Positions 7,736 through 16,173 of a stretch of 64,000 nt of DNA are shown here, piece after piece. This DNA is from Sphingopyxis jiangsuensis (GTDB lineage Bacteria; Pseudomonadota; Alphaproteobacteria; Sphingomonadales; Sphingomonadaceae). The notes beneath the pieces are model-generated. The model worked only from the letters and a program-made list of their open reading frames with translations, had not been told where the DNA came from and made no database searches. The translations under genes and the position numbers were made by a program. Each line of letters begins with the position of its first letter. The first letter of the stretch is position 1. The stretch covers positions 1,135,524 through 1,199,523 of the forward strand of contig NZ_JAERPO010000002.1 of assembly GCF_016734905.1 (NCBI RefSeq), read 5' to 3'.

Positions 7736-8896
7736 TCACAGAGCGAGTTCGCCTAGTGCCTTCAAGGCAGCATCACTCGTTAAGTGCCCATAATGACGCT
7801 CGATCATTTCCGCACTGGTGCCGGAAATTTGAGCGATCGTAAGCAGTGGCAAACCAGCACTCACGAGATCGGTGATCGTGCTGTGGCGCAAAGTGTATGC
7901 CGTGGCACCTGCTGGTAAGCCAGAGGCGGCAACAGCTTCCGCGATTGGCGCCTTCCAACTATTTCGATCCCATGCCTTGCCATTTGCGCGCATAAAGAGG
8001 GGTGCACTCGGAAGCTTGTTTTTTAGCTGTGCCGCCAACAGTTTGCTCGTCTCGGGGGGAAGCTGGATGCGACGGGGCTTACCGGTCTTATCCTTGCCGA
8101 TCGTGAGTTCTGCCGTCCGCTTGTCAAAGTCGCCGGCGGTCAACGCTGCTAATGCTCCGGGCCGCAACGGCAATAGACATAGCGCGCGGAGGAAGGGCTT
8201 TGCTTCTGGGCTAGTTTTCTCCACCAGCTTGCGACGCTGGCTCCGGTCGAGATAGAGAGTTCGTCGTTTGCTGGCGTTTGGGATGGCCTTTAAGCCTTCC
8301 TGCCAAGCAGCCTCGGTGTTCGGCGCGCCAGGAGACAGCACCTTTCCTAGCGCCGCTCTCAAAACCACCATGTCTCTATTGACCGTCGAAGGTGCACGCT
8401 TTCGATGGATTGGCTCTCCCTGCTTCCGACGGCTAACGAGCGCGGGGAGAGCCACCATTCGTTCGCGCCATTCGGATACGTGACGACGACGCAGTTTGCT
8501 CAACTTCACCTTAGCTATCGGATCGTCATACACGTAGCGTTTGAACCTTTGCTCAGCCTCGGGCCGGTTCTGAGCATAATCGCGGCAGGCGTCTTCCACC
8601 GTTTCGATCTTCGTGCGGACCTCGCCTCCGGCTTCGACCAGATCGGCAAGCTTCTCGGCCTCCCTCTTCGCTACGGCGAACATCTGATTTCCCGCCAATC
8701 CGCCGAGGTCACCTAGGGACTTGACCTGATATTTGCCCGAGTCTTCATCATAAATGCGGGCGATCCATGTCCCCTTCCCGCCCTGTTTCGATGGTCGGAA
8801 TCCCAAAAAGCATCCTGCTCGAAGTCGCTGCCAATGTGGTTCGCGCTGCACCTTAAGCCGCTCGCGGGCGCCAACTTTGCTGAGATCTAAAGCCAT
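7736..8896 (-). CDS. int: Tyrosine site-specific integrase
   Basis: A protein of 386 residues. Box I arginine lies in LPLRPGALAAL (R245), box II is AYTLRHS (R337), and the nucleophile lies in ERHYGHL (Y369). The first box II histidine is Tyr (YTLR instead of HxxR) and the usual GH before the last helix is GT, so the active site is a variant. The start ATG 8896 (MALDLSKVG) has GAGGGG upstream; the longer frame to 8962 would run into the arm-type repeat. Its outward neighbour is the tRNA remnant, the normal place for an island integrase. Confidence 0.92.
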   Translation of the reverse strand: MALDLSKVGARERLKVQREPHWQRLRAGCFLGFRPSKQGGKGTWIARIYDEDSGKYQVKSLGDLGGLAGNQMFAVAKREAEKLADLVEAGGEVRTKIETVEDACRDYAQNRPEAEQRFKRYVYDDPIAKVKLSKLRRRHVSEWRERMVALPALVSRRKQGEPIHRKRAPSTVNRDMVVLRAALGKVLSPGAPNTEAAWQEGLKAIPNASKRRTLYLDRSQRRKLVEKTSPEAKPFLRALCLLPLRPGALAALTAGDFDKRTAELTIGKDKTGKPRRIQLPPETSKLLAAQLKNKLPSAPLFMRANGKAWDRNSWKAPIAEAVAASGLPAGATAYTLRHSTITDLVSAGLPLLTIAQISGTSAEMIERHYGHLTSDAALKALGELAL

Positions 8897-8915
8897 GCCA
8901 GCTTGCCCCTCGGTC

Positions 8916-8938
8916 TCCGTATGGAATGTGTATGAAAT
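8916..8938. repeat. Right arm-type repeat of the attachment region
   Basis: A direct-repeat partner of 102-127, lying between the integrase start (8896) and the tRNA remnant (9033). It overlaps the integrase leader and possibly its promoter, so integrase binding here could also control its own transcription (inference). Confidence 0.55.
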
Positions 8939-9032
8939 ACATTGGGGGACATATCGGAACAAGGGGGCATCTCAAATCTCTGATCCGACGTCATTTTTAT
9001 CTCAATGACCGTCCCCGGATGTGCCGTTTCTG

Positions 9033-9081
9033 TGCCCTCCGAAGGCAGAGGCCAGGGGTTCGAATCCCTTCGGGTGCGCCA
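9033..9081 (+). repeat. Right attachment site, displaced tRNA-Arg 3' end
   Basis: It contains the anticodon arm, a T arm (AGGGG/CCCTT), the 3' acceptor strand and CCA, but no D arm or 5' acceptor. It is therefore a tRNA remnant and not a second tRNA gene. By the usual logic of tRNA-targeting integrases it is the original chromosomal 3' end. Confidence 0.85.
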
Positions 9082-9218
9082 TTTCTCGATATAGCGACAT
9101 CGCTCCCCGCGCCGCGCGAGGTCAATCATGGCCAATGGCGCCTTAACCATTGCCATGAAGCTTATCCTCATCCCGTTCCTTCAATTGAAGCGGCATGGGG
9201 AATGCGAGCCGTTCATTC

Positions 9219-10292
9219 ATGCGCGAGTCGCGCTGGCTTCCGGCCTTCGTCGCGCTTGCCGCGCTGGCGCCTGTCGAGGCCTATGCGAGCTCCAAGATCG
9301 AAAATGACCGAATCGTCCCGGCGCTCGGCGCGCCGTGCCGCCCCGCCGTGTCTGTGAGCCTGGCGCAGTCGATCCTTGGTGGCGCTCCCAGTGCGCTCGA
9401 TGCAATCCGCGCCAGTCAGAGCGACGGTTCGGGCAGCGTTATGGATAAAACGGCGCCGCAACCTGCCGTGCCGCTGTTCGTCGCGGCGACGCGAAGGCCG
9501 ATCGAGCCTGCAAGCCGTTACGTCGCCGACGCCCGGACCCCAAGCGGGGACAGCATCCTCCCCTGTCCTGCCGGCGCGCGATCGGTCAAGGCTGCCGCCG
9601 GCTTCACCGCACCCGACTTCGGAGCATTGGCCGCCGAACTCGACCCCGATGCCGAACTCGGCACGCAGCCGATCGCCGTGCAGCGTACGCGCTTCGACGA
9701 TCGGTGGAATCGCGTGCGTCAGGCGCCGCCGGCGTCGCTGATGCACACGCAGCTCGCGCGGGCGCAGGTGCATTCGGGGCTTGGCGAGCGCGACAAGCTT
9801 CAACGCGTCAACAATTTCGTCAACGCGCAGATCGCCTATGTTGCCGACGACCGCAACTATGGCCAGCGCGACCTGTGGGCGACCGCCGGACAGACGATCG
9901 CGCGCGGCAAGGGCGATTGCGAGGATTTCGCGATCCTCAAGATGCACATGCTGCGCGCCGCCGGGGTCGATCCGAAGCGGATGAAGCTCGTGCTGCTGCG
10001 CGACCTAGCGGCGAACGCCGACCATGCCTTCCTGCTTGTCGATACGGCCGAGGGAAAGCTCGTGCTCGATAACCTCACCGACCGTCTTTACGACGGCCAT
10101 CGGGCGCAATCGGTGCGCCCGGTGCTGTCGTTCAGCGAGAATCGCCGCTGGGTCCATGCCTATCGCGGCGTCGAGCCCGCGCAGGATCTGATCGCGCGCC
10201 CGGCGGCGCGCCGGACTTTTGCCGTGGCGATCAACAATCAGCGTTCGGTGAGCGCCGATCCGCTGACCTTCAAGACCGGCTTGAGCAAATAG
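9219..10292 (+). CDS. lapG: LapG-type periplasmic transglutaminase-like cysteine protease
   Basis: A protein of 357 residues from ATG 9219, which gives a clean signal peptide (MRESRWLPAFVALAALAP...AYA). An ATG eight codons earlier is possible; neither has a strong ribosome site. The catalytic triad of the bacterial transglutaminase-like family is visible: Cys in GKGDCEDFAI (C234), His in NADHAFLLVD (H269) and Asp in LVLDNLTD (D284). LapG proteases cut the N-terminal retention module of LapA-type adhesins and release them from the surface when cyclic-di-GMP falls. The location beside a giant adhesin and its exporter fits. The last 55 bases overlap the convergent adaptor gene. No lapD partner is present in the window. 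Confidence 0.88.
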   Translation: MRESRWLPAFVALAALAPVEAYASSKIENDRIVPALGAPCRPAVSVSLAQSILGGAPSALDAIRASQSDGSGSVMDKTAPQPAVPLFVAATRRPIEPASRYVADARTPSGDSILPCPAGARSVKAAAGFTAPDFGALAAELDPDAELGTQPIAVQRTRFDDRWNRVRQAPPASLMHTQLARAQVHSGLGERDKLQRVNNFVNAQIAYVADDRNYGQRDLWATAGQTIARGKGDCEDFAILKMHMLRAAGVDPKRMKLVLLRDLAANADHAFLLVDTAEGKLVLDNLTDRLYDGHRAQSVRPVLSFSENRRWVHAYRGVEPAQDLIARPAARRTFAVAINNQRSVSADPLTFKTGLSK

Positions 10293-11488
10293 GTCAGCAC
10301 CGACTTTTTGCCGGTCAGGATTTCGACATCGCACATCATCCCCGGCGTGATCGGTAGCCGCTTTCCGTTCGACACGAGGAAGGCGTTGCTCGTTTCGACG
10401 ACGACGGTGAAATAGGCCTCGCGTTCGACCTCGTCATAAATGCTGTCGGCCGACACGCGCACCACCTTGCCCTTCAGCCCGCCATAGACCGAAAAATCAT
10501 AGGCGGTGACTTTCACATTCGCGGGATCGCCGACCTTGATGAAGGCGATGTCGCGGGGCGTGACGCGCGTTTCGACGAGTAGTTTCTCACCGAGGGGGAC
10601 GATCTGCATGATCTGTTCGCCGGCATTGACGAAGCCGCCGACGGTGTTGACGAGCAGGTCGTTGACGACGCCGCGCGCCGGCGAACGGATTTCGGACCGT
10701 GCGAGGCGGCCTTCGGCGCCGCGGATCGTCTCTTCGTTGACCGCCATCTTGGTCGTGAGCTGGCTGCGCTCGTTGAGCGCCTCCTGCTGAAAGTCAAAGC
10801 GCGCGCGCGCAACTTCGGCGCGCGCCTCGCGCACCGCGGCTTCGGAGCGCGAGATCGCCTGGCGTGCCGCGGCGAGGCGGCCCTGGATGTCGACAACCTC
10901 GCGTTGCGCGGTCAGCAACTCGGTTTGCGGGACGACCGATTTCGCGGCGAGCGGTTCGAGCATCGCGACCTGCTCGCGCGCGAGGCGCAGGCTCGATTCG
11001 AGCGACGAGGCAGTCGCCCGCGCTTCGCCAAGGTCGCGCGAACGCTGGTCGACCGCCGCCGACAGCGCGGCGAGCTGGCTCTGGAGCGACGAGCGTCGCG
11101 CTTCGAGCAGCCGCGCCTCGTCGCCGCAGGTTTCGCCGGTGCAGCCCGGCCCGCCGGTCTCGCTGGCCAGCCGTGCCGCGCGCTGCGCGAGCCGCTCGTT
11201 TTCGGTTTCGAGCTGGCCGAGCTCCGATTGCGACGATGTGTTGTCGAGGCGGACGAGCAATTGCCCCTTGTTCACCGTCTGTCCCGATCGCACGAGGATT
11301 TCCTTGATCGTCGACGGTTCGGCGGACTGGATGATCTGGACGCGCGAGGTCGGGATGACGCGCCCTTGCCCGCGCGTGATCTCGTCGACGCGCGCGATGC
11401 TCGCCCAGAGCAGGAAGAGGACGAAGCCCGCCGCCACCCCGACGATGATCTGTTCGCTGCCGCGAAGGCGGTTCCAGTAATTCAGCAT
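10238..11488 (-). CDS. lapC: HlyD-family membrane fusion protein of the adhesin exporter
   Basis: A protein of 416 residues. A short cytoplasmic N-terminus is followed by a membrane helix (about 16-34, IVGVAAGFVLFLLWASIA), a beta-barrel/lipoyl start (GRVIPTSRVQIIQ), a long coiled coil (about 90-270) and the C-terminal HlyD barrel (LLVETRVTPRDIAFIKVGD, TPGMMCDVEILTGKK). It links the inner-membrane ABC exporter to the TolC-like channel. It is the last gene of the adhesin-exporter series, 12 bases after the SleB-like gene. Its 3' end overlaps that of lapG by 55 bases in convergent orientation, with no terminator between them. Confidence 0.93.
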   Translation of the reverse strand: MLNYWNRLRGSEQIIVGVAAGFVLFLLWASIARVDEITRGQGRVIPTSRVQIIQSAEPSTIKEILVRSGQTVNKGQLLVRLDNTSSQSELGQLETENERLAQRAARLASETGGPGCTGETCGDEARLLEARRSSLQSQLAALSAAVDQRSRDLGEARATASSLESSLRLAREQVAMLEPLAAKSVVPQTELLTAQREVVDIQGRLAAARQAISRSEAAVREARAEVARARFDFQQEALNERSQLTTKMAVNEETIRGAEGRLARSEIRSPARGVVNDLLVNTVGGFVNAGEQIMQIVPLGEKLLVETRVTPRDIAFIKVGDPANVKVTAYDFSVYGGLKGKVVRVSADSIYDEVEREAYFTVVVETSNAFLVSNGKRLPITPGMMCDVEILTGKKSVLTYLLKPVLKVSGSALTER

Positions 11489-11500
11489 CGCCTGCCGCCC

Positions 11501-12595
11501 CTATTCGCTCGCGGCCGCCGCGACGGACGCCGGACCCTGCTTGCTGGTAAGCGCGTCGAAGCGCGACTTGGTTTGCGTCGGGTCGGGAATGTTCGGCGTC
11601 CAGCCCTTGGTAACGTCGATCCGCCCGCCGACGTCATTGTCGGCGCGCCGGTCGGTCGGATCGCGCGGCGGAGCGCCCGCCACCGCCAGCGCTTCGTTCT
11701 CTTCGTCCGCCGCGTCGCGCGTGAAGCCCTGATAAAGCTGCTCGAAAGCCGGGATCGATTCGCTTCCCGAATAGCCGTTGGCAAAGGCCGCCGGGCGGCC
11801 CCAGCCGCCGGGCCAGCGGTAGAAGATATGCGTGTCGATCTGCTCGATCTTGGTCAGCCGCGGCGCCCAGTAAGGCAGGACATAATTGGCGTGATAATGG
11901 GTCGCCATGCCGACGCTGCGCTCGACATGGCCCGCGAGCGCGGCGCGCGCGATCTCGCCCGCGCGGCGCCAGAGCGCAGGCACAGGCGCGCGCCGCATCG
12001 AACCGTCGCAGGCAAAGCTGAACTGGCACCCCGGACGGCTGCTGCCCTGATAGATGACGCCGCACACCGTGTTCGGATAGGCGGGGTGGCGCATCCGGTT
12101 GAGGATGACCTGCGCGACGGCAGCCTTGCCCGCGTCCGATTCGGTCGCCGCTTCATAATAGATCGCCTGCGTCAGGCAGCGCTGCGCATTGCCCGTTTGC
12201 ACCGCCGATAGCGTCGGAAGGAAAAAGGGCCGCGCCGCTTCGATCGGGAGCGTCGAAACGGGCAGTTCGGCATTGCGTGCGATCGCGCTTTCGCCCTCGA
12301 GCGCGGGTTCCGCAATCTCGGTTTCGGTTTCGGCGATCAGCCGGGCGATCGCTTCTTTGCGTTCGGCCGCGGCGGTCACTTCGGGGTCGTCGGTCCAGCC
12401 TGCCGCGAGTTCGGACAGCGCCCGCGAAATGCGGTCGTTTGTTGCGGCGGCGACAATCAGGGCCGCCGCCAGCGCCATCGCTGCCAGCCACCAGCCGATG
12501 CGGCGCGGCGCGGACGCGTCGAACGCGGTCAGGTCGGCGTCGTCCAGTCGGGTGCGTGCCGCGCTGCCGCGCTGGATGTCGAGCTGCGGGATCAT
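11501..12595 (-). CDS. SleB-type cell wall hydrolase, membrane anchored
   Basis: A protein of 364 residues. The start ATG 12595 is set by GGGAGG upstream and an ATGA overlap with the exporter gene. A membrane helix (about 30-50, IGWWLAAMALAAALIVAAA) precedes a linker and a Hydrolase_2/SleB domain: CLTQAIYYEAATES, AVAQVILNRM, then CGVIYQG and QFSFACDG, with a conserved glutamate in YYEA. Such enzymes cleave peptidoglycan. Lying between the ABC exporter and the adaptor genes, it may open the wall for the secretion channel or adhesin. A short acidic, proline-containing tail follows the domain. Confidence 0.88.
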   Translation of the reverse strand: MIPQLDIQRGSAARTRLDDADLTAFDASAPRRIGWWLAAMALAAALIVAAATNDRISRALSELAAGWTDDPEVTAAAERKEAIARLIAETETEIAEPALEGESAIARNAELPVSTLPIEAARPFFLPTLSAVQTGNAQRCLTQAIYYEAATESDAGKAAVAQVILNRMRHPAYPNTVCGVIYQGSSRPGCQFSFACDGSMRRAPVPALWRRAGEIARAALAGHVERSVGMATHYHANYVLPYWAPRLTKIEQIDTHIFYRWPGGWGRPAAFANGYSGSESIPAFEQLYQGFTRDAADEENEALAVAGAPPRDPTDRRADNDVGGRIDVTKGWTPNIPDPTQTKSRFDALTSKQGPASVAAAASE

Positions 12596-14745
12596 TGCGC
12601 CGCCTCCCTTTGCGTCGTCATCGCCAATATCTCGTCGCGCGGGCCGTTGGCGACGATGCGCCCGCCCTCGATCACGATGATCCGGTCGCAAATCCTCAGC
12701 ACCGATTCGCGGTGGGTTGCGATCACCACCGTCTGTGCCTTGCCGACATTGGCTTCGAGCAGGTTGACGAAATGGCGCTCGCTTTGCGTGTCCATATTGC
12801 CTGTCGGCTCGTCGAGGAACAGCAGCCGCGACGGCGAGGCAAGCGCGCGCGCGATGGCGAGGAAGCTGCGCTGACCGCCCGACAGCTGGTTGCCGCGTTC
12901 ACCGGTCACGCGGTCGAGGCCCGTCTCGTCGCGCCCCATGAAGCGGTCGGCGCCGATCGCCTGGAGCACGCGCAGCAACTCGGCATCCGATGCCGCGGGC
13001 GCGCAGAGTTGGAGATTCTGCTTGATCGAGCCGCTGAACAGCACCGAATCCTGCCCGACGAAGCGCAGTTGCGAGCGCAGGTAGATTGGCGAATATTGCC
13101 GGCTGTCGAGCCCGTCGATGAAGATATTGCCGGTGCTCGGCTGATAGAGACCGCACAGCAGGCGGCCGAGGGTCGATTTGCCCGACGCCACGCGGCCGAT
13201 GACCGCAATCTTCTCGCCCGGGTTGATCGTCAGGTTGATGTCGCTGAGCGACGGGGCCGCAGCGTCGGGATAGGTGAAACCCAGATCCTCGACATGGATC
13301 TGGCCTTCGCCGATCGTCAGGTCGAGCGCGCTGCTCCCCATGCGCCGCTCGTCCTCGGCCTCGATCATCTGCTGGATGCTCGCCATCGTGGTCCACGCCT
13401 GGCGGCCGCGCGTCATCAGGAAGGCGAGCTGTCCGACCGGCGCCATCGACCGCCCCGCGAGCATGACGATGGCGATGATCGCGCCCATCGAAATCGTGCC
13501 CGCATCGAAGAGGTAAAAGCCGCCGACGATCAGCGCGAGGCTGGAGAATTGCTGGCCGAGCGAGGCGATGTTGATCGCGGTTGCCCCCGTCCGCCGCATG
13601 CTCGCCTGCGTCCGCGCATTGGCGTCGACCATCTGGCGCCAGCGTCCGAGTATCTGTCCCTCGGCCGCACAGCTCTTGACCGTTTCGGCGCCGCCGATCG
13701 CTTCGACGAGCATCGAATGCTGGATGCTCGCGTCGGCCTGGTTGTCTAGCGTCGCGTCGACCATTCGCCGTTGCAGGAAGAATCCCGCGACGCCGATGGC
13801 GACGATGATCGCGAGCGGCACGAGCGCGAGCCAGCCGGCGAGCAGCGCGATCATCAGGATGAAGAGGAAAAGAAAGGCGACGTCGACGATCAGCACCACC
13901 GTCGTCGACGCAAAAAATTCGCGCACGAGCTCGAATTCGGACACACGCCGCGCGAGCATCCCCGTGCTGCCGCGCCGGTCGGCGAGCGGGATGTTGAGCA
14001 CCTTCGAGAAAATCTTCTCCGACAATTTGACGTCGAGGTTGCGCCCGAGGTCGTCGAGCAGCGTCGCGCGCGCAAGGCGCAGCGTGAATTCAACCGCAAA
14101 GGCGAGCAACGCCCCGATCGCGAGCACCCAAAGGCTCGCGACCGCCTTGTTCGGGATCACGCGGTCATACACGTTCATCGTGAAAAGCGGCAGCGCGAGG
14201 CCGAGCAGGTTGATCATCAGCGCTGCGCCGAGCACCGGACGGAATTCGCGGCGCATGCGGCGGACTTCGCCCCAGAACCAATGGCGCTTCGCCGTCTCGT
14301 CCCATGGCCGCTCGTCGGCGCGGATCGAGGTCGGATCGGCGGCGACCGCGATCGCCTCGCCGCCATAACGCGTCTCGACGGCATCGGCATCGGTCCACAC
14401 CGGCTCCGCGGCCGACGGCTCCCACAGCAGATATTGGTCCTCGCGGCTGTCGAGAAGGACCGCGCTGCCGCCGTCGACGCACCGGATGATTGCGGGCAAT
14501 TGCCGCGCCACCTGGCGCAGCTTGCGCGCGGCAAGCCGTTCATTGTTGATGAAACAGAGGTCGAGCGCCGCTTCTGCCTGATGGAAGGGCAGGCGCCCGC
14601 GTTCGTCGCGCGCCAGCGCCGACAGCGCCGCGCGCTGGAAATTCTGCCCGAAATGCGTCGCGACAAAGTGGATGCAGGCGATCAGCGGGTCGCCTGTTTC
14701 CACCTTGCCATTGTCCGTCAACGAGGATCGATCCTGCGTCATCAT
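12592..14745 (-). CDS. lapB: Type I secretion ABC transporter (LapB-like)
   Basis: A protein of 717 residues. An N-terminal C39-like domain (about 15-140) lacks the catalytic cysteine, as in LapB/HlyB-type exporters. A six-helix transporter domain (about 175-450) follows, then the ATPase: Walker A GRVASGKST near 517, signature LSGGQ near 621 and Walker B LLFLDEP near 640. It powers one-step export of the giant adhesin. It starts at ATG 14745 or the adjacent ATG 14742 with a poor ribosome site, 33 bases after the TolC-like gene, so translation may depend on the upstream gene. It overlaps the next gene by ATGA. Confidence 0.95.
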   Translation of the reverse strand: MMTQDRSSLTDNGKVETGDPLIACIHFVATHFGQNFQRAALSALARDERGRLPFHQAEAALDLCFINNERLAARKLRQVARQLPAIIRCVDGGSAVLLDSREDQYLLWEPSAAEPVWTDADAVETRYGGEAIAVAADPTSIRADERPWDETAKRHWFWGEVRRMRREFRPVLGAALMINLLGLALPLFTMNVYDRVIPNKAVASLWVLAIGALLAFAVEFTLRLARATLLDDLGRNLDVKLSEKIFSKVLNIPLADRRGSTGMLARRVSEFELVREFFASTTVVLIVDVAFLFLFILMIALLAGWLALVPLAIIVAIGVAGFFLQRRMVDATLDNQADASIQHSMLVEAIGGAETVKSCAAEGQILGRWRQMVDANARTQASMRRTGATAINIASLGQQFSSLALIVGGFYLFDAGTISMGAIIAIVMLAGRSMAPVGQLAFLMTRGRQAWTTMASIQQMIEAEDERRMGSSALDLTIGEGQIHVEDLGFTYPDAAAPSLSDINLTINPGEKIAVIGRVASGKSTLGRLLCGLYQPSTGNIFIDGLDSRQYSPIYLRSQLRFVGQDSVLFSGSIKQNLQLCAPAASDAELLRVLQAIGADRFMGRDETGLDRVTGERGNQLSGGQRSFLAIARALASPSRLLFLDEPTGNMDTQSERHFVNLLEANVGKAQTVVIATHRESVLRICDRIIVIEGGRIVANGPRDEILAMTTQREAAQ

Positions 14746-14778
14746 CCAGTCTTCACGTCAGAATCGACCCTCCGCCGG

Positions 14779-16173
14779 TCACTGCGGATAGCGTCGGCGT
14801 TGCAGCTCGGCGGGTGCGGGCGGTCCATAGCCCACCTGCTCGCGCGCATAGACGCGGCGCGATTCGGGGGCGCTGAGTCCGAATGCCTCGAGCAACTCGT
14901 TCGTCGATGCCAGCACCTGATAGCCGGCAAAGATTTCGGAGAAGCGCGCGGTTTCGGCGCGGACCTGAACGTTGAAGCGCGTGTTCTGCGCGTCGAGCAC
15001 GTCGAGCAGCGACCGCCGTCCGACCGAAAATTGCTCGCGGTACGACAGCAGCAATTCATCGGTGGCGCGGCTCTGGTCGCTGAGATCGCGGAACACCGCG
15101 GTCTGCGTTTCCTTGCTGTTCCACGCCCGTCGCACATCGGCTTCGGCGTCGCGCGTCACCTGGTGCATGCGGAAGCGCGCCTCGCTCGCGCGGCGGACCA
15201 TCTCCTGATATTTGGCGCGATTGATCCCGCCGTCGAAGATGTCCCAGCGCAGCACGGCGCGCGCCAACAGGTCGTTGGTTTCGCCGCGAAACGCGTCGAT
15301 GTCGTCGCCGATCCGGCCGGACAGTTCGATCCCCACCGTCGGATAGAAATCGCCCTTGGCCTTTTTCGCATCGGCGTTCGCGGCGTCGACGTCGGCCATC
15401 GCCTCAAGTACCTTCGGATGGCGCACGCGCGTCATCCCGACTGCTTCGCTGAGGCTGGTCGGCAGCTTTTCGAGCATCGCGGGCGGCATTTGCACCTCGT
15501 CGACCTCGAGCCCGCTCAGCGCCATCAGTTCGATCTTGGCGTTGGTCAGCGCCTCTTTGGCTTCAGACACCCGGACGCTCGCCGCCTTGGCGCGTTCCTG
15601 CGCCTGTTGCAGGTCGGCGACGCTGATCGACCCCGCGGTCACGCCGCTCGACAGGTCGGATACCAGGCTATTGTGAAAGGTCAGATTATCCTCGGCCGCC
15701 GCGACGACGCGCTGTTGCAGCAGGATGTCGAGATATTGGCGCGCTGTCTGGAGCGCGACAAATTCCGACCGCTCAAGCACGCGGAGCGCCGCGCCATCGA
15801 CGCGCGCCGCCTGTCGCAGCTTTTCGCCGCGCCGCCGGCCGAAGTCGATGAGCGTCTGTTCGGCGCGCAGCTGCGCCTCGAGCGGATAAAGCTCCTCGTT
15901 CGCGATTCCGAGCGCGCGCCGCGTTGCGTTTTCGAGCCGCCGGACCCCCGCCGACATTTCGAGCGTCAGGCGCGGCAGGTACAGACCCTTGGCCTGCTCC
16001 AGCTCGAATTCGATGGCCTGCTTGTTCATTTCGGCCTGGTTGATCTGCGGGTTCGAATCGATGGCGACGGCCATCGCATTCTGCATCGAAACCGGTTCGG
16101 CAAAGGCCGGCGCGGCGACGATGGCCAAGGCGAGTGCCGACGCAAGGCCGGCGAGTTTGTGCTTCGGTGTCAT
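14779..16173 (-). CDS. lapE: TolC-family outer membrane channel (LapE-like)
   Basis: A protein of 464 residues with a signal peptide (LAGLASALALAIVAAPAFA). Two OEP repeats of long amphipathic helices are visible: QINQAEMNKQAIEFELEQAKG and YLPRLTLEMSAG in the first, LEAMADVDAANADAKKAKGDFYPTVGIELSG in the second (a run split here in two parts around residue 280). The C-terminal helix contains SLLDVLDAQNTRFN, a typical TolC/AggA-type element. It forms the outer-membrane exit of the exporter. The start overlaps the OmpA-like gene by TGATG, so the two are translationally coupled. Confidence 0.93.
   Translation of the reverse strand: MTPKHKLAGLASALALAIVAAPAFAEPVSMQNAMAVAIDSNPQINQAEMNKQAIEFELEQAKGLYLPRLTLEMSAGVRRLENATRRALGIANEELYPLEAQLRAEQTLIDFGRRRGEKLRQAARVDGAALRVLERSEFVALQTARQYLDILLQQRVVAAAEDNLTFHNSLVSDLSSGVTAGSISVADLQQAQERAKAASVRVSEAKEALTNAKIELMALSGLEVDEVQMPPAMLEKLPTSLSEAVGMTRVRHPKVLEAMADVDAANADAKKAKGDFYPTVGIELSGRIGDDIDAFRGETNDLLARAVLRWDIFDGGINRAKYQEMVRRASEARFRMHQVTRDAEADVRRAWNSKETQTAVFRDLSDQSRATDELLLSYREQFSVGRRSLLDVLDAQNTRFNVQVRAETARFSEIFAGYQVLASTNELLEAFGLSAPESRRVYAREQVGYGPPAPAELQRRRYPQ

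Larger units (their letters stand above)
22..9081. mobile_element. Integrative genomic island in tRNA-Arg carrying a restriction/defence-like module
   Basis: The island is bounded by the tRNA-Arg 3' half at 22-70 and a second copy of the same 49 bases (five differences) at 9033-9081. A tyrosine integrase reads inward from the right end, and an AlpA-like small DNA-binding protein and an HUH-type Rep-like protein lie inside. Cargo is a McrB-like NTPase, a PD-(D/E)XK nuclease, a DNA methyltransferase and a DUF3800 protein. The exact crossover cannot be placed inside the 19-base block that is identical in both copies (22-40 and 9033-9051). No conjugation genes are seen, so transfer would need a helper. 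Confidence 0.88.

Noticed and set aside
8897-8962. Longer integrase start with 22 extra residues
   Set aside because: It would translate through the arm-type repeat and lacks a ribosome site, whereas ATG 8896 has GAGGGG upstream.
9033-9081. Possible second tRNA-Arg gene
   Set aside because: Only the anticodon and T arms with the 3' acceptor are present; the D arm and 5' acceptor are missing, so it is the displaced attachment remnant.
8887-9171. Open frame on the - strand with TRRDSNPWPLPSEG
   Set aside because: Antisense reading of the tRNA remnant and arm repeat; not a gene.
12596-12691. Extended N-terminus for the SleB-like protein
   Set aside because: The extra residues are the antisense-like Arg/Asp-rich reading of the exporter 3' end; GGGAGG before ATG 12595 decides the start.
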